The notes under the pieces are model-generated. The model searched no databases, was not told the DNA's origin, and was given only the letters and a program-made list of their open reading frames with translations. A stretch of 64,000 nucleotides of DNA from contig PVNI01000005.1 of NCBI GenBank assembly GCA_003001795.1, positions 248,001-312,000 of the forward strand. Reading direction: 5' to 3'. The stretch comes from Actinomadura viridilutea (lineage in GTDB: Bacteria > Actinomycetota > Actinomycetes > Streptosporangiales > Streptosporangiaceae). Shown here in pieces: positions 8,596 through 17,229 of this stretch. Positions within the stretch are counted from its first letter, which is position 1. The number at the start of each line of letters is the position of its first letter. Both the position numbers and the translations under genes were made by a program.

Positions 8596-9486
8596 TCAGC
8601 TCGAGCCGTTCGCGCCGGTCACCTCCTGCGCCTGCTGCTGCGCCGGCGATCGCTGCCCGGACTGCGGCAGCAACGTGTTCTGGCCGGTCGGCTGCTCGAA
8701 CAGGACCCGGGCCAGCAGCGAGCTGATCAGACCGTTCGTCGAGGTGCCGGTGTCCGCCGGCTGCACGGGCGTGCCGTCATCGGTCTGCGCGCGAGGCGTC
8801 GGCAGGGTCGCCGTCGTTTCCGACGCGGGCTCTGCATCCGTCATGGCCCCGGACGTGGGCTCGGCCTCCTTCGAACCGGTTGCCGGCTCGACCTCCTTCG
8901 TCGAACCGGTTGCCGGCTCGGCCTCCTTCGTCGAAGTGGACGCGGGCTCGACGTCCGCCATCGCCCGGACGGACTTCCCGACCGTCCGTGCGGCGGGCCG
9001 CGCCAGGCGGGCGTTCGCCGGCACGGCCGGATCCGAGCTGGTCGACACGTTGGTGTTCCGGTCGGCGACGCAGCCGTCCACGAGCCGGGCGCCGTCGAGC
9101 TCGACGTCGGCCGGCTCAGCGGCGCCGTTGCCCGACTGGCAGTTCAGCGTGACGCTCTGGTGCTGGACGTTGGGCCGCGGCCGCTGCGGGTTCGCCTCGC
9201 GGCGGGTCTGCGCGGCACGGCTCTGCCTCAGGTTGACGCCGCCTTGCAAGGAGGCGGCGCCGTTGCGCGCGGCGGACAGCATGTCGCGGACCGTCGCGGT
9301 GGACCAGTCCGCCCCCTGCTCGGCGGAGAACAGCGACGACGGGTCGCTCGGGTTGAAGGTCAGCCGGACCGGCTCGTCGCCCGGCCCTTGGACGGCGTAC
9401 CCCGCCGGCGCGGCGGCGACGGTGACGGCGATGGCCACGGGGGCCAGCACCGCGCCCCTGAGCAGGCTCCTGACGGATTGATTCAT
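8596..9486 (-). CDS. secreted protein of unknown function with acidic repeats
   Basis: A 296-residue protein that I do not recognise. A signal peptide is clear (about 1-31: SLLRGAVLAPVAIAVTVAAAPAGYA). The mature protein has two cysteines (LNCQSG and DGCVAD), compatible with one disulfide. From about residue 180 there are imperfect repeats of the type EPATGSTKEVEPATGSKEAEPTSG, encoded by near-identical DNA repeats around 8870-8950. The C-terminus is rich in Gln and Ser. It is probably loosely folded and cell-wall associated or released. It is monocistronic with its own terminator. The 12-bp palindrome at 9625-9636 lies in its upstream region. Confidence 0.7.
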   Translation of the reverse strand: MNQSVRSLLRGAVLAPVAIAVTVAAAPAGYAVQGPGDEPVRLTFNPSDPSSLFSAEQGADWSTATVRDMLSAARNGAASLQGGVNLRQSRAAQTRREANPQRPRPNVQHQSVTLNCQSGNGAAEPADVELDGARLVDGCVADRNTNVSTSSDPAVPANARLARPAARTVGKSVRAMADVEPASTSTKEAEPATGSTKEVEPATGSKEAEPTSGAMTDAEPASETTATLPTPRAQTDDGTPVQPADTGTSTNGLISSLLARVLFEQPTGQNTLLPQSGQRSPAQQQAQEVTGANGSS

Positions 9487-9624
9487 CTATCCCCCCGGCG
9501 TTGGTCGTTCGACCGTGGACGTGTGCGCGCCGCGGAACCGGTTCTCGTCACCGGACGCGGCATTTGCGCACACCGACGATCGGGGACGCTAGTACGGCCC
9601 CCGTGACCGCACGGCTGATCACCA

Positions 9625-9636
9625 GTCCAATTGGAC
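9625..9636. promoter_or_regulatory. perfect 12-bp palindrome upstream of the secreted-protein gene
   Basis: GTCCAATTGGAC is fully self-complementary and lies 139 bp before the start codon of the gene ending at 8596. A candidate operator; no bound regulator can be inferred. Confidence 0.3.
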
Positions 9637-9729
9637 GACGCAGGGGAAGATTTAGCGAACCGCATATCCGCCGCGCGGATCGCGCGCGATGTCCGGGCGA
9701 TCCGCGCGGCGGACGCGTTCGGGCGGCCG

Positions 9730-10836
9730 TCAGGACTCTTCGCCGAGGGCGATGGCCTCGTCCACCTCCTTCTTCCGGACGGCCAGTTCCTGCTCGTAGC
9801 GCTGCCGGTCGTACTTCTCGGCGATCTCCTCGTCCTGGCGCATCAGCGCGTCCAGGTCGGCCTTGGCGTTGTCCAGCACGCCCATGTCGGCGTACGCGGA
9901 CTGCACTTTTTCTCCCCAAAGACCGATGTCCTTGACGCACGGGACGATGCGGCTGAAAAGCAGCGACTGGTAGAGCGTGTACATTTGCGAGTTGTCGACG
10001 TACTTCATGCACTCGTCGACGGGCAGGCCGAGGTTCTCGAACACCTCGCGCCCCTTGAAGCGGTCCCGCATGAGGTAGCAGCCCTCGACGACGAACTCCT
10101 CGCGCTCGGCCCGCTCCTTCTCGGTGAGCTCGGCGTAGTAGTCCTTGAGCGCCAGGCGGCCGAACGCCACGTGCCGCGCCTCGTCCTGCATCACGTACGC
10201 CAGCAGCTGCTTGACCAGCGGGTTGGTCGCCATGTCCCGGTACACGCCGAACGCGGCCAGCGCCAGCCCCTCGATGAGCACCTGCATGCCCAGGTAGGGC
10301 AGGTCCCACCGGCTGTCCTCCAGCGACTCGGCCAGCAGCTTGGCCAGGTCCTGGTTGATCGGGTAGTACATGCCGATCTTCTCGTGCACGAACCGGCTGT
10401 AGAGCTCGACGTGCCGCGCCTCGTCCATGGCCTGGGTGGCGGCGTAGAACTTGGAGTCCAGGTCGGGCACGGTCTGCACGATGCGGGCCGAGACGTTCAG
10501 CGCGCCCTGCTCCCCGTGGAGGAACTGGCTGAACAGCCAGGAGCCCTGGTGGCGGCCGTACTCCTGCCGCTCCTTCTCCGACATGCGGTTCCAGATGTCG
10601 GACCCGAACAGCGGGTTGACGTGCTCGGGGATGCCGATGACGTTGTACGGGTCCACCTCCAGGTCCCAGTCGATGCGCTTCTGCGCGTCCCACTGCTTGT
10701 CCTTGCCCTTCTGGTACAGGGCGAGCAGCCGGTCGCGACCGTCCTGGTACTCCCACGTGAAGCGGGTGTCGCCCGCCATGGGGACGTTCCAGGTCTCCTT
10801 GGGCACGGGGGTGGTGTAGAAGTCGAACGAAGTCAC
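9730..10836 (-). CDS. ferritin-like diiron protein (R2/AurF-like)
   Basis: A 368-residue helical protein with two carboxylate-bridged diiron half-sites: a Glu in HGEQGALNVSARI plus MDEARHVELYS, and a Glu in IEGLALAAFG plus QDEARHVAFGR. This EX28-30EXXH arrangement occurs twice, as in ribonucleotide reductase R2, R2-like oxidases and AurF-type N-oxygenases. It lacks obvious RNR R1 partners nearby, so it is more likely an oxidase or oxygenase than a true R2. The protein is cytoplasmic and stands alone. Orthologues are widespread in actinobacteria as ferritin-like domain-containing proteins with no assigned substrate. Codon use is typical of the window. The ATG is preceded by a GGAGGC-type site. 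Confidence 0.82.
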   Translation of the reverse strand: MTSFDFYTTPVPKETWNVPMAGDTRFTWEYQDGRDRLLALYQKGKDKQWDAQKRIDWDLEVDPYNVIGIPEHVNPLFGSDIWNRMSEKERQEYGRHQGSWLFSQFLHGEQGALNVSARIVQTVPDLDSKFYAATQAMDEARHVELYSRFVHEKIGMYYPINQDLAKLLAESLEDSRWDLPYLGMQVLIEGLALAAFGVYRDMATNPLVKQLLAYVMQDEARHVAFGRLALKDYYAELTEKERAEREEFVVEGCYLMRDRFKGREVFENLGLPVDECMKYVDNSQMYTLYQSLLFSRIVPCVKDIGLWGEKVQSAYADMGVLDNAKADLDALMRQDEEIAEKYDRQRYEQELAVRKKEVDEAIALGEES

Positions 10837-11256
10837 CGGGATGCCTCCTCGGGGGCGCCGACAGCACTGTCGCAGCGCGAAGGGCCATGCCGCGGGCGCG
10901 TCCCGCGGCCCGCACGGCCCACCGTTTTACAACTCTTCGTAACATGTAAAGCCGCCGGAAGGCCATACCCTCGCGCCGTCCACAAGGCACCCCACGGCGA
11001 TCCACCCCCACGGATCTACACATCCACCCCCATACCGCCCACCTCCCTCGCTCGACGGCACGACCGACTCACTTCCGTTGGGATCGTGGTGCTCGACGCG
11101 TGTCGCCGTCGCGTCGGCTGTCAAAGGGACGCCATCGCCCCGGTGACCTGGGCTGACAGGAAACGCATAGCCGACTGATAGCCCCACGTCTGTTTCCTGG
11201 GATGCCAGAGAGGCCTCTCCAGCACATCGATCGAGGACTCGAGAACGGGGGATCGA
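10837..11256. promoter_or_regulatory. divergent promoter region
   Basis: Contains no gene. A 6-bp inverted repeat (TTTACA-13 nt-TGTAAA, 10926-10950) lies about 90 bp upstream of the diiron-protein gene and could be a regulator site or part of its promoter. The rest (11000-11256) shows no clear structure. Confidence 0.3.
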
Positions 11257-11766
11257 ATGAAGCTGAGCAGGATCACGGGGGCGCTCATCGCGGCGGGAGC
11301 GGCCCTGCCGCTGGCAGGGCTCAGCACTCCGGCGGCGCATGCCGGACGTGTCCAGGCGTCGAGCGCGCCGGCGGCTTCGGCGGCGCCGGTCAGCGCACAG
11401 GGCGGCTGCGACTGGACGGGATGCAGCGAGATCCAGAACCGGTCGAACAGGTCCGTGCGCGTGGCCAGGGACTGGTGCGGCAGCGGGGGGAACGGGACGG
11501 TCGTCACCGAAGCCTCGAGGCGCGGGCCGTTGGCCTGCCGCACCAACGCCTACAAGTCGCTGCGCCCGGGCCAGCACTCCTACACGTCCGCCTGGCACGA
11601 CACCGACGCGTTCGGTGTCTCTGGCGGCTGCAGGATGGCGGTCCAGTGGAACCTGGACGGTCAGGAGAGCGGCCCGATCAAGTACTACGCCCCGCCCCGA
11701 GGCACCAACTACTGGGTGAAGGTGTCGAACATCTACGACATCGACATCGAGTCGTACACGTGCTGA
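11257..11766 (+). CDS. small secreted cysteine-containing protein
   Basis: A 169-residue exported protein with a standard signal peptide (MKLSRITGALIAAGAALPLAG...AAHAG, about 29 residues). The mature part contains six cysteines (CDWTGC, DWCGSG, LACRTN, GGCRMA, SYTC), probably three disulfides, and Trp/Tyr-rich stretches. The layout resembles peptidase-inhibitor or spore-associated secreted proteins of actinomycetes, but I cannot assign a family. It is monocistronic, with a good GAACGGGGGATCGA leader upstream of the ATG and a strong hairpin downstream. Confidence 0.7.
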   Translation: MKLSRITGALIAAGAALPLAGLSTPAAHAGRVQASSAPAASAAPVSAQGGCDWTGCSEIQNRSNRSVRVARDWCGSGGNGTVVTEASRRGPLACRTNAYKSLRPGQHSYTSAWHDTDAFGVSGGCRMAVQWNLDGQESGPIKYYAPPRGTNYWVKVSNIYDIDIESYTC

Positions 11767-11805
11767 CGGGACGGTGGTGAGCCCGCCCGCGTAGGCGACC
11801 GGGAA

Positions 11806-11843
11806 ACGGGCCTTCTCCTCGTCCGAACGGGGGGAAGGCCCGT
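11806..11843. terminator. bidirectional hairpin terminator
   Basis: ACGGGCCTTC (11806-11815) pairs perfectly with GAAGGCCCGT (11834-11843). It lies between the convergent genes ending at 11766 (plus) and 11859 (minus), so it can serve both. Confidence 0.8.
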
Positions 11844-11858
11844 CTCCCCTTCGGCGGG

Positions 11859-12458
11859 TCAGCGCCCCTGAAGCGCGTCCAGCGCCACGGCCTGGGCGAT
11901 GACCAGGCGGCGGTCCAAGGCGGGCTCGGCGATGTCGACGACGTAGCGGTCGCGCAGCGCGAACTTCTTCTCCACCGAGAAGGCCGGGCGCCCGTCGATC
12001 GTGAAGTCGAAGTGGTACGGCCAGGCGAACGGCAGGTCGCCCACGATCGGGATGAAGTCCCAGACGCGCCGCAGCACCGCCACGACCTGGTCGCGTTCGC
12101 TGCCCGCGGCCGTGCCGACGCCGGGCTGCTCGAGATGCCAGGTGGACGACAGCAGCGACCTGCGGAAGTCCTTGCGGAACGCGCCGAGCGGCGCGCCGTG
12201 CTCGTCGGCCACGTCGTACACGCCGGCCAGGTCGATGACCGTGCGCGCCTTGAACGAGGCGAGCGGCCGCGTCTTGGTGTCGTCGGTGTAGAGGGTGACC
12301 TGCTCCTTGAACGCCACGCGCTTCTGCTGGGCGAACGCGACGAGCTCGCCTTCGGAGCCGTCGGGCGCCGCCAGCCGGACCTCGTACTGGTTCACGACCG
12401 GTCGCACCCGCTGGCGGACGAGGAAACGGTTGTGTGCCTGGAGGCGGTCGACGTCCAC
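11859..12458 (-). CDS. LURP-one-related/tubby-like family protein
   Basis: A 199-residue protein with the 12-strand barrel pattern of LURP1-related proteins: an N-terminal FLVRQRVRPVVNQYEV, a middle ASFKARTVIDLAGVYDVADEHGAPLGAFRKDFRRSL and a C-terminal YHFDFTIDGRPAFSVEKKFALRDRYVVDI. The family is related to phospholipid scramblases and tubby C-terminal domains; its bacterial role is unknown. It is followed upstream on the strand by a TetR-type gene (57-bp gap), so the two may be co-transcribed, with TetR first. Confidence 0.82.
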   Translation of the reverse strand: MDVDRLQAHNRFLVRQRVRPVVNQYEVRLAAPDGSEGELVAFAQQKRVAFKEQVTLYTDDTKTRPLASFKARTVIDLAGVYDVADEHGAPLGAFRKDFRRSLLSSTWHLEQPGVGTAAGSERDQVVAVLRRVWDFIPIVGDLPFAWPYHFDFTIDGRPAFSVEKKFALRDRYVVDIAEPALDRRLVIAQAVALDALQGR

Positions 12459-12515
12459 GTTCTGGTCCTCGGGCCGGGGGGAAGCCGTCGTGCGGAGTCT
12501 CCCACAGACGGCGGC

Positions 12516-13139
12516 TCAGCGGTCGCTGATGTGGTCCGCGAGGTAGGCGTGGATCAGCCGCTCGGCCTCCGCGACGATCTCGGGGTCGCCGTCGGGGTCG
12601 CGGCGGAAGGCCATCTTCAGCACCGCGTCGCCCGCCTCGACCGAGATGGCCAGCGCGCGGGCGAGGTCGGGGGTGTCGGCGACGCCGAACCGTTCGACGA
12701 TCATGCGCCGGAGCCGGTCCGCCACCACCGAGTTGTTGTCGGCGTCCGAGTCGAGCAGGTGGACGTCGGCGACGTCCCCGAAGCGCAGCACCCGGAAGCC
12801 GGGCACGGTGCGGTGCATGTCCACGAAGATCTCGATGATGGCGCCGACCGTGTCCGACCAGTGCTCGAAGTCGCCCTCGGCCAGCCGCCGGGAGACCCGT
12901 TCGCCGAACTGGTCCAGGTTGCGCAGCGCCAGCGCCTGCGCCACGGCCCGCTTGTCGGGGAAGAACTGGTAGACCGAGCCGATCGCCACGTCGGCGCGCT
13001 GGGCGATGCGCGTGGTGGTCAGTCCGTCGTAGCCGTCCTCGTCCAGGATCTCGGCGCACGCGTCCAGCATCCGCTGCACGCGCTCGGCGCTGCGGCGTTG
13101 GGCGGGACGGCGGCGAAGCGGCGTTCGAAGCTCGGTCAC
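12516..13139 (-). CDS. TetR-family transcriptional regulator
   Basis: A 207-residue regulator. The N-terminal helix-turn-helix is unmistakable (RVQRMLDACAEILDEDGYDGLTTTRIAQRADVAIGSVYQFFPDKRAVAQAL, about 18-68), followed by a ligand-binding domain with a C-terminal acidic helix. The GTG at 13139 is chosen because it gives the normal TetR length; longer frames upstream run into the divergent gene. It is divergent from the GH1 beta-glycosidase (168-bp gap) and upstream of the LURP-one-like gene. It could control either; the ligand is unknown. Confidence 0.88.
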   Translation of the reverse strand: MTELRTPLRRRPAQRRSAERVQRMLDACAEILDEDGYDGLTTTRIAQRADVAIGSVYQFFPDKRAVAQALALRNLDQFGERVSRRLAEGDFEHWSDTVGAIIEIFVDMHRTVPGFRVLRFGDVADVHLLDSDADNNSVVADRLRRMIVERFGVADTPDLARALAISVEAGDAVLKMAFRRDPDGDPEIVAEAERLIHAYLADHISDR

Positions 13140-13307
13140 CCGACCATTGTCGCCTTTGGCGGGCCGGGCCCGCTCCGCCAGTGACCGAGGCGGCGGGCGG
13201 GATCTGCGACGCGGAACGGTCCACTGGTGGCCTGCGTCTGGTGGGCGGCGCCGTCCGCACCTACCATCCGAACAATCTTCACGTTCCGGTCCGCGGGAGG
13301 TGCTCGG

Positions 13308-14633
13308 ATGGGACTGCCGGACGGGTTCCAGTGGGGCGTGGCGACCTCCGCCTACCAGATCGAGGGGGCGGTGGACGAGGACGGCCGCGGCCCGTCCACC
13401 TGGGACGTGTTCTGCCGGCAACCCGGACGGGTGCGCGACGGCCACACCGGCGACGTCGCCTGCGACCACTACCGCCGCTGGGCGGAGGACGTCGCGCTCA
13501 TCGCCGACCTCGGCGTGGACGCCTACCGGTTCTCGATCGCGTGGCCGCGGGTCCAGCCCGCCGGCCGCGGCCCCGTCAACCCCGCGGGCCTGGACTTCTA
13601 CGACCGCCTCGTGGACGCGCTGCTGGAACGCGGCGTCGCGCCCGTCGCCACGCTGTACCACTGGGACCTGCCGCAGCCTCTGGAGGACGACGGCGGCTGG
13701 ATGAACCGAGACACCGCCTACCGGTTCGCCGAGTACGCCTACCTGGCGGCCGAACGGCTCGCCGACCGGGTCGCGATGTGGATCACGCTGAACGAGCCCG
13801 TCGTCGTCACCGCGTACGGGTACGCGTTCGGCCTCTACGCGCCCGGCCGGACGCTCGGCCTCGCCGCCCTGCCCACCGCGCACCACCAGCTGCTCGGACA
13901 CGGGCTGGCCGTGAACGCGCTGCGCGGACGCGGCGCCCGCGCGGTCGGCATCACCAACCACTACTCACCGGCAAGGCCCGCCGACCCGTCCTCCCCCGAC
14001 GACCGGGCCGCCGCCGACGCCTTCGACACGCTGATGAACCGGCTGTTCACCGACCCGCTGCTGCTCGGCCGCCTGCCCGACGGCCTGTCCGCCGGACCGG
14101 ACGACCTCGCCGCCCACGTCAGGGACCAGGACCTGCCGGTCATCGCGGCGCCGCTCGACTTCCTGGGCGTCAACTACTACCAGCCGACGCGGCTGCGCGC
14201 CGCCGCACCGGACGCGCCCCTGCCGTTCGACATGGTGCCGGAGGAGGGGTATCCGGTCACCGGGATGGGCTGGCCGGTCGCCCCGGACGCGATGCTGGCG
14301 CTGCTGCGCACGCTGCGGGAACGCTACGGCCCCGCCCTGCCGCCGCTGTACGTCACCGAGAACGGCTGCTCGTACCCCGACGAGCCCGGACCGGACGGCC
14401 GCGTGGACGACGAGGCCCGCATCCGCTACCTGGACGCGCACATCGCCGCCGTCCGCACCGCGATCGACGAGGGCGTCGACGTCCGCGGCTACTTCGTCTG
14501 GTCGCTGCTGGACAACTTCGAATGGGCGGAGGGGTACCATCCCCGGTTCGGCCTCGTCCACGTCGACTACGCCACCCAGAAGCGCACCCCGAAGAAGTCG
14601 TACGCCTGGTACCGGGATCTGATCAGGTCGTAG
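13308..14633 (+). CDS. GH1 beta-glucosidase/beta-glycosidase
   Basis: A 441-residue family 1 glycoside hydrolase with a complete TIM-barrel pattern. The N-terminal FQWGVATSAYQIEGA motif, the acid/base glutamate in ITLNEP (about 163-168) and the nucleophile in YVTENG (about 350-355) are present. A C-terminal GYFVWSLLDNFEWAEGY provides the aglycone and glucose-binding tryptophans. It hydrolyses beta-glucosides and related disaccharides in the cytoplasm; no signal peptide is seen. The ATG at 13308 follows a GGGAGGT site. It is divergent from the TetR gene, and no sugar transporter is adjacent. Confidence 0.93.
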   Translation: MGLPDGFQWGVATSAYQIEGAVDEDGRGPSTWDVFCRQPGRVRDGHTGDVACDHYRRWAEDVALIADLGVDAYRFSIAWPRVQPAGRGPVNPAGLDFYDRLVDALLERGVAPVATLYHWDLPQPLEDDGGWMNRDTAYRFAEYAYLAAERLADRVAMWITLNEPVVVTAYGYAFGLYAPGRTLGLAALPTAHHQLLGHGLAVNALRGRGARAVGITNHYSPARPADPSSPDDRAAADAFDTLMNRLFTDPLLLGRLPDGLSAGPDDLAAHVRDQDLPVIAAPLDFLGVNYYQPTRLRAAAPDAPLPFDMVPEEGYPVTGMGWPVAPDAMLALLRTLRERYGPALPPLYVTENGCSYPDEPGPDGRVDDEARIRYLDAHIAAVRTAIDEGVDVRGYFVWSLLDNFEWAEGYHPRFGLVHVDYATQKRTPKKSYAWYRDLIRS

Positions 14634-14752
14634 CCGCTGCACGGGGACGCGGCGGCCGTGCTGCGAAGACGCAGCGCGACCACCGGCTCGGCCGGATCCG
14701 CTCGCATCCGCGAGCGCCATCACCTAGTGAGGCGGTCGCCGGAGGCGTCCGC

Positions 14753-15835
14753 TCACGGGCGGGCGGACAGGTCCGTGCAGCCGCGCAGGCCGTTCCAGCG
14801 CTTGAGCTCCGCCTGCGCCGCGGCACCCGTCAGCAGGCGCGGCAGCCCGCCCGTGATCCGCGCGGGCTTCCACTTCGCCGCGGTGATCTTGCCGTTCTCG
14901 GCGCGCAGCAGCAGGACCCCCGAGTTGGCGGTCTGGCCGTTGGCGGAGTTGAACACGAAGTTGCCCAGGCCGTAGTGGACGTACTTGCCCTCGAGGAAGC
15001 CGCCGCCCAGCGGGATGTGCGCGTGCCCGCCGACGATCACGTCGGCGCCCGCGTCGATGAGCTGCTTGGCCAGCTCCTTCTGCCGGGGCAGCGGACAGGG
15101 CTGCAGCTCGGCGCCCCAGTGCACGTGGACGATCACCAGGTCGGCGCCCTTGCGGGCCTCCCGGACGGCGCGCACCATGCGCGGCACGTTCTTCGCCGAC
15201 GCCAGGCCGCCCTTGGTGTCGGTGGCCGTCCACGCCGGGATGAGGTGGTCGTCCAGCACCTGGGTCGCGCCGACGATCGCCAGCCGGTTGCCCTTCACGG
15301 TGACCCGGTACGCGCGGTACGCCTCGTCCGCGTTGCGTCCGATGCCGACGGTGGGGAAGCCGGTCTGGCGGATCGCCTTGAGGGAGTCGCGCAGCCCCGA
15401 CTCCATGAAGTCCATGCCGTGGTTGTTGGCCATGGACGTGACGTCCACGCCCGCGGCCTTCAACGCGGCGAACGCCGACGGGGGCGCGCGGAAGGTGAAC
15501 TGCTTGTTCGGCGCGGGCGTACCACCGGTCGTGATCGCCGTCTCCAGGTTGACCATCGCCAGGTCCGCCGCCCGCAGCGTCTTGGCGATGGGGCCGAGCG
15601 CGGTCGACGGATCGGCCAGGCGGGCGCGCAGGTGGCCCTCGAAGTGCACGTCCCCGCCGAACGCCAGGATGATCGGCTGCTTGGCGGGAGCGGCGGTGGA
15701 CGGCGGCGGGCTGGACGCCGTGGGCGTGACCGTCTCCCCTTCGGCCTCGGCCTTGCCGGGCCCGCTGCTGCACGCCGCCACGGCCAGCGCTGCCGCCACA
15801 GCGGTCACCAATACCGCATATCTAGGCAATTCCAC
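14753..15835 (-). CDS. CapA-family (PGA_cap) lipoprotein
   Basis: A 360-residue metallophosphatase-fold protein of the CapA/PgsA group. The N-terminus is a lipoprotein signal with lipobox LAVAAC (Cys about 22), then an Ala/Pro/Thr linker. The domain starts with IILAFGGDVHFEGH and continues with ADLAMVNLETAI, DVTSMANNHGMDF, VIVHVHWGAELQPCP and VIVGGHAHIPLGG, which carry the expected metal-binding Asp, Asn and His residues. Members help polymerise or release poly-gamma-glutamate or act on wall polymers; here no capB/capC partners are nearby, so its role is open. The start is GTG. It converges on the GH1 gene. Confidence 0.88.
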   Translation of the reverse strand: MELPRYAVLVTAVAAALAVAACSSGPGKAEAEGETVTPTASSPPPSTAAPAKQPIILAFGGDVHFEGHLRARLADPSTALGPIAKTLRAADLAMVNLETAITTGGTPAPNKQFTFRAPPSAFAALKAAGVDVTSMANNHGMDFMESGLRDSLKAIRQTGFPTVGIGRNADEAYRAYRVTVKGNRLAIVGATQVLDDHLIPAWTATDTKGGLASAKNVPRMVRAVREARKGADLVIVHVHWGAELQPCPLPRQKELAKQLIDAGADVIVGGHAHIPLGGGFLEGKYVHYGLGNFVFNSANGQTANSGVLLLRAENGKITAAKWKPARITGGLPRLLTGAAAQAELKRWNGLRGCTDLSARP

Positions 15836-16280
15836 TCAACTCCCACACTCGTCGCATAAGCATGCCATGGGTCGGCATGCCGTCTCGGCGAACGGAGCGG
15901 CAGCATGTGGCCATCTGAGGCCGCCGGCGACGCGTCGTCGCGACCGGTTTCACGGACCCGGCGGACGCCGGACCGGCTCGGCGTCGTCGGCGGCACCGTC
16001 GCTAGGAAGTCGCTAGGAAGTCGCTAGGAAGTCGATGGGAAGTCGATGGGAAGACGCGCGAGTGTCCCGTCACGTGCACGTCTCGACCAGAACGCCCGGA
16101 ACCGGGGTTTAGGTCCCGGTACCCCCAGGTAGGTAACAGGGACCGCGCGGCACGGCAGATCGCGGATGTCCGGGGAGGGGCCGGTCCTCTCCTCGGGTGG
16201 TCGCGGGTGCTCGGGGCCGGTACCGTCGCCGCGAGCGAGCCGTTACGCCGTCTTTCGGGACCGCGCACCCGAGGAGGGAC
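15836..16280. other. intergenic stretch with short tandem repeats
   Basis: No gene is visible. It holds the 11-bp repeat array at 15999-16053 and a small hairpin ACCGGG-8 nt-CCCGGT at 16101-16120. The latter loosely recalls a tRNA T-arm but lacks the conserved TTCRA loop. The CapA and Rieske-gene promoters must lie here. Confidence 0.4.
15999..16053. repeat. five tandem 11-bp units
   Basis: Three perfect copies of TCGCTAGGAAG (15999-16031) are followed by two of TCGATGGGAAG (16032-16053), which differ at three positions. A recent slippage array, about 160 bp upstream of the CapA start and 230 bp upstream of the Rieske-protein start. Confidence 0.85.
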
Positions 16281-17207
16281 ATGAATCGACGGACGAGCAA
16301 CATCTTCCGGCGCGGCCCCCGGGCGTCCGTCCGACCGCACCCCGTGGCCATGGTCGACGGGCTGGAGCACGCCGGCGCCCTGGACCGCGTGATCCGCGGC
16401 GTGTCCACCGTCGTGCAGCGGACGCTGCGTCCCGGGCGGACCAAGGACGCGCTGCACGGCGTCCCCTTCGGCCACCCGGCCCACCCGCCGCTGACGGACC
16501 TGCCGATGGGCTGCTGGATGTCCGCGGCGGTCCTGGACTTGATGCCCAGCACCGCCGGGACGCAGCTGGCGTCCCAGGCGCTGGTCGCGGCGGGGCTGTC
16601 CACGGCCGTCCCCACCGCGCTGACCGGCCTGGCCGACTGGTCGGCGCTGCAGCGCCGGCAGCAGCGCGTCGGAGTGGTGCACGCGGCGAGCACCGCGACG
16701 GCGACGGCCCTGTACGCCGCGTCGCTGGTGGCGCGCCGCCGGGGCCGGGACGGCGCCGGGCGCGCGCTCGGGTTCGCCGGTCTGACCGCCCTGCTGGCCG
16801 GCGGCTACCTCGGGGGCCATCTGGCGTTCCGCCAGGCGGCCGGCGCCAACCACGCCGACCAGATCGCGCACCTGGTGCCGCTGGGCTGGCAGGACCTGTG
16901 CCCGATGTCGGACCTGCCGGACGGATGGCCGGTGGTGCGCCGCCTCGGCTACATCAGCCTGTTCGTCATGCGCGACGGCGAGGACGTCCACGTCCTGACC
17001 GACCGGTGCAGCCACCTGGCGGGGCCGCTGCACCAGGGCCGCATCATCACCGACGACAACGCCGACCCCTGCGTCGTCTGCCCCTGGCACGGCAGCACGT
17101 TCCGGATCCGGGACGGCTCGGTCGTGCACGGCCCGGCGACCGCACGCCAGCCGGCCTTCGAAACGCGTGTACAGGAGGGCACCGTCCAGGTCCGGCCCAT
17201 CACATAG
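16281..17207 (+). CDS. DUF2231 membrane domain fused to a Rieske [2Fe-2S] domain
   Basis: A 308-residue protein. Residues about 50-190 form a DUF2231 module (GHPAHPPLTDLPMGCWMSA at its start, about four transmembrane helices). Residues about 205-305 form a Rieske ferredoxin domain with both cluster motifs, CSHLAG and CPWHGSTF, which provide the two Cys and two His ligands. This combination suggests a membrane-bound electron carrier, with the heme-like or quinone-like partner of DUF2231 unknown. The ATG at 16281 follows a GAGGAGGGA site. It stands alone between the CapA gene and a convergent VOC gene. Confidence 0.88.
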   Translation: MNRRTSNIFRRGPRASVRPHPVAMVDGLEHAGALDRVIRGVSTVVQRTLRPGRTKDALHGVPFGHPAHPPLTDLPMGCWMSAAVLDLMPSTAGTQLASQALVAAGLSTAVPTALTGLADWSALQRRQQRVGVVHAASTATATALYAASLVARRRGRDGAGRALGFAGLTALLAGGYLGGHLAFRQAAGANHADQIAHLVPLGWQDLCPMSDLPDGWPVVRRLGYISLFVMRDGEDVHVLTDRCSHLAGPLHQGRIITDDNADPCVVCPWHGSTFRIRDGSVVHGPATARQPAFETRVQEGTVQVRPIT

Positions 17208-17229
17208 CAGCGGCAGCCGGCGCGGCGGG

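Noticed and set aside
9730..10836. ribonucleotide reductase small subunit
   Set aside because: The diiron motifs fit, but no large subunit is adjacent and the sequence fits better the broader R2/AurF-like oxidase group, so nrdB/nrdF was not assigned.
16101..16120. tRNA T-arm-like hairpin; the minus strand reads YRDLNPGS, a text often produced by antisense of tRNA genes
   Set aside because: The loop lacks the TTCRA consensus and no acceptor, D or anticodon arms can be drawn around it, so no tRNA is called.
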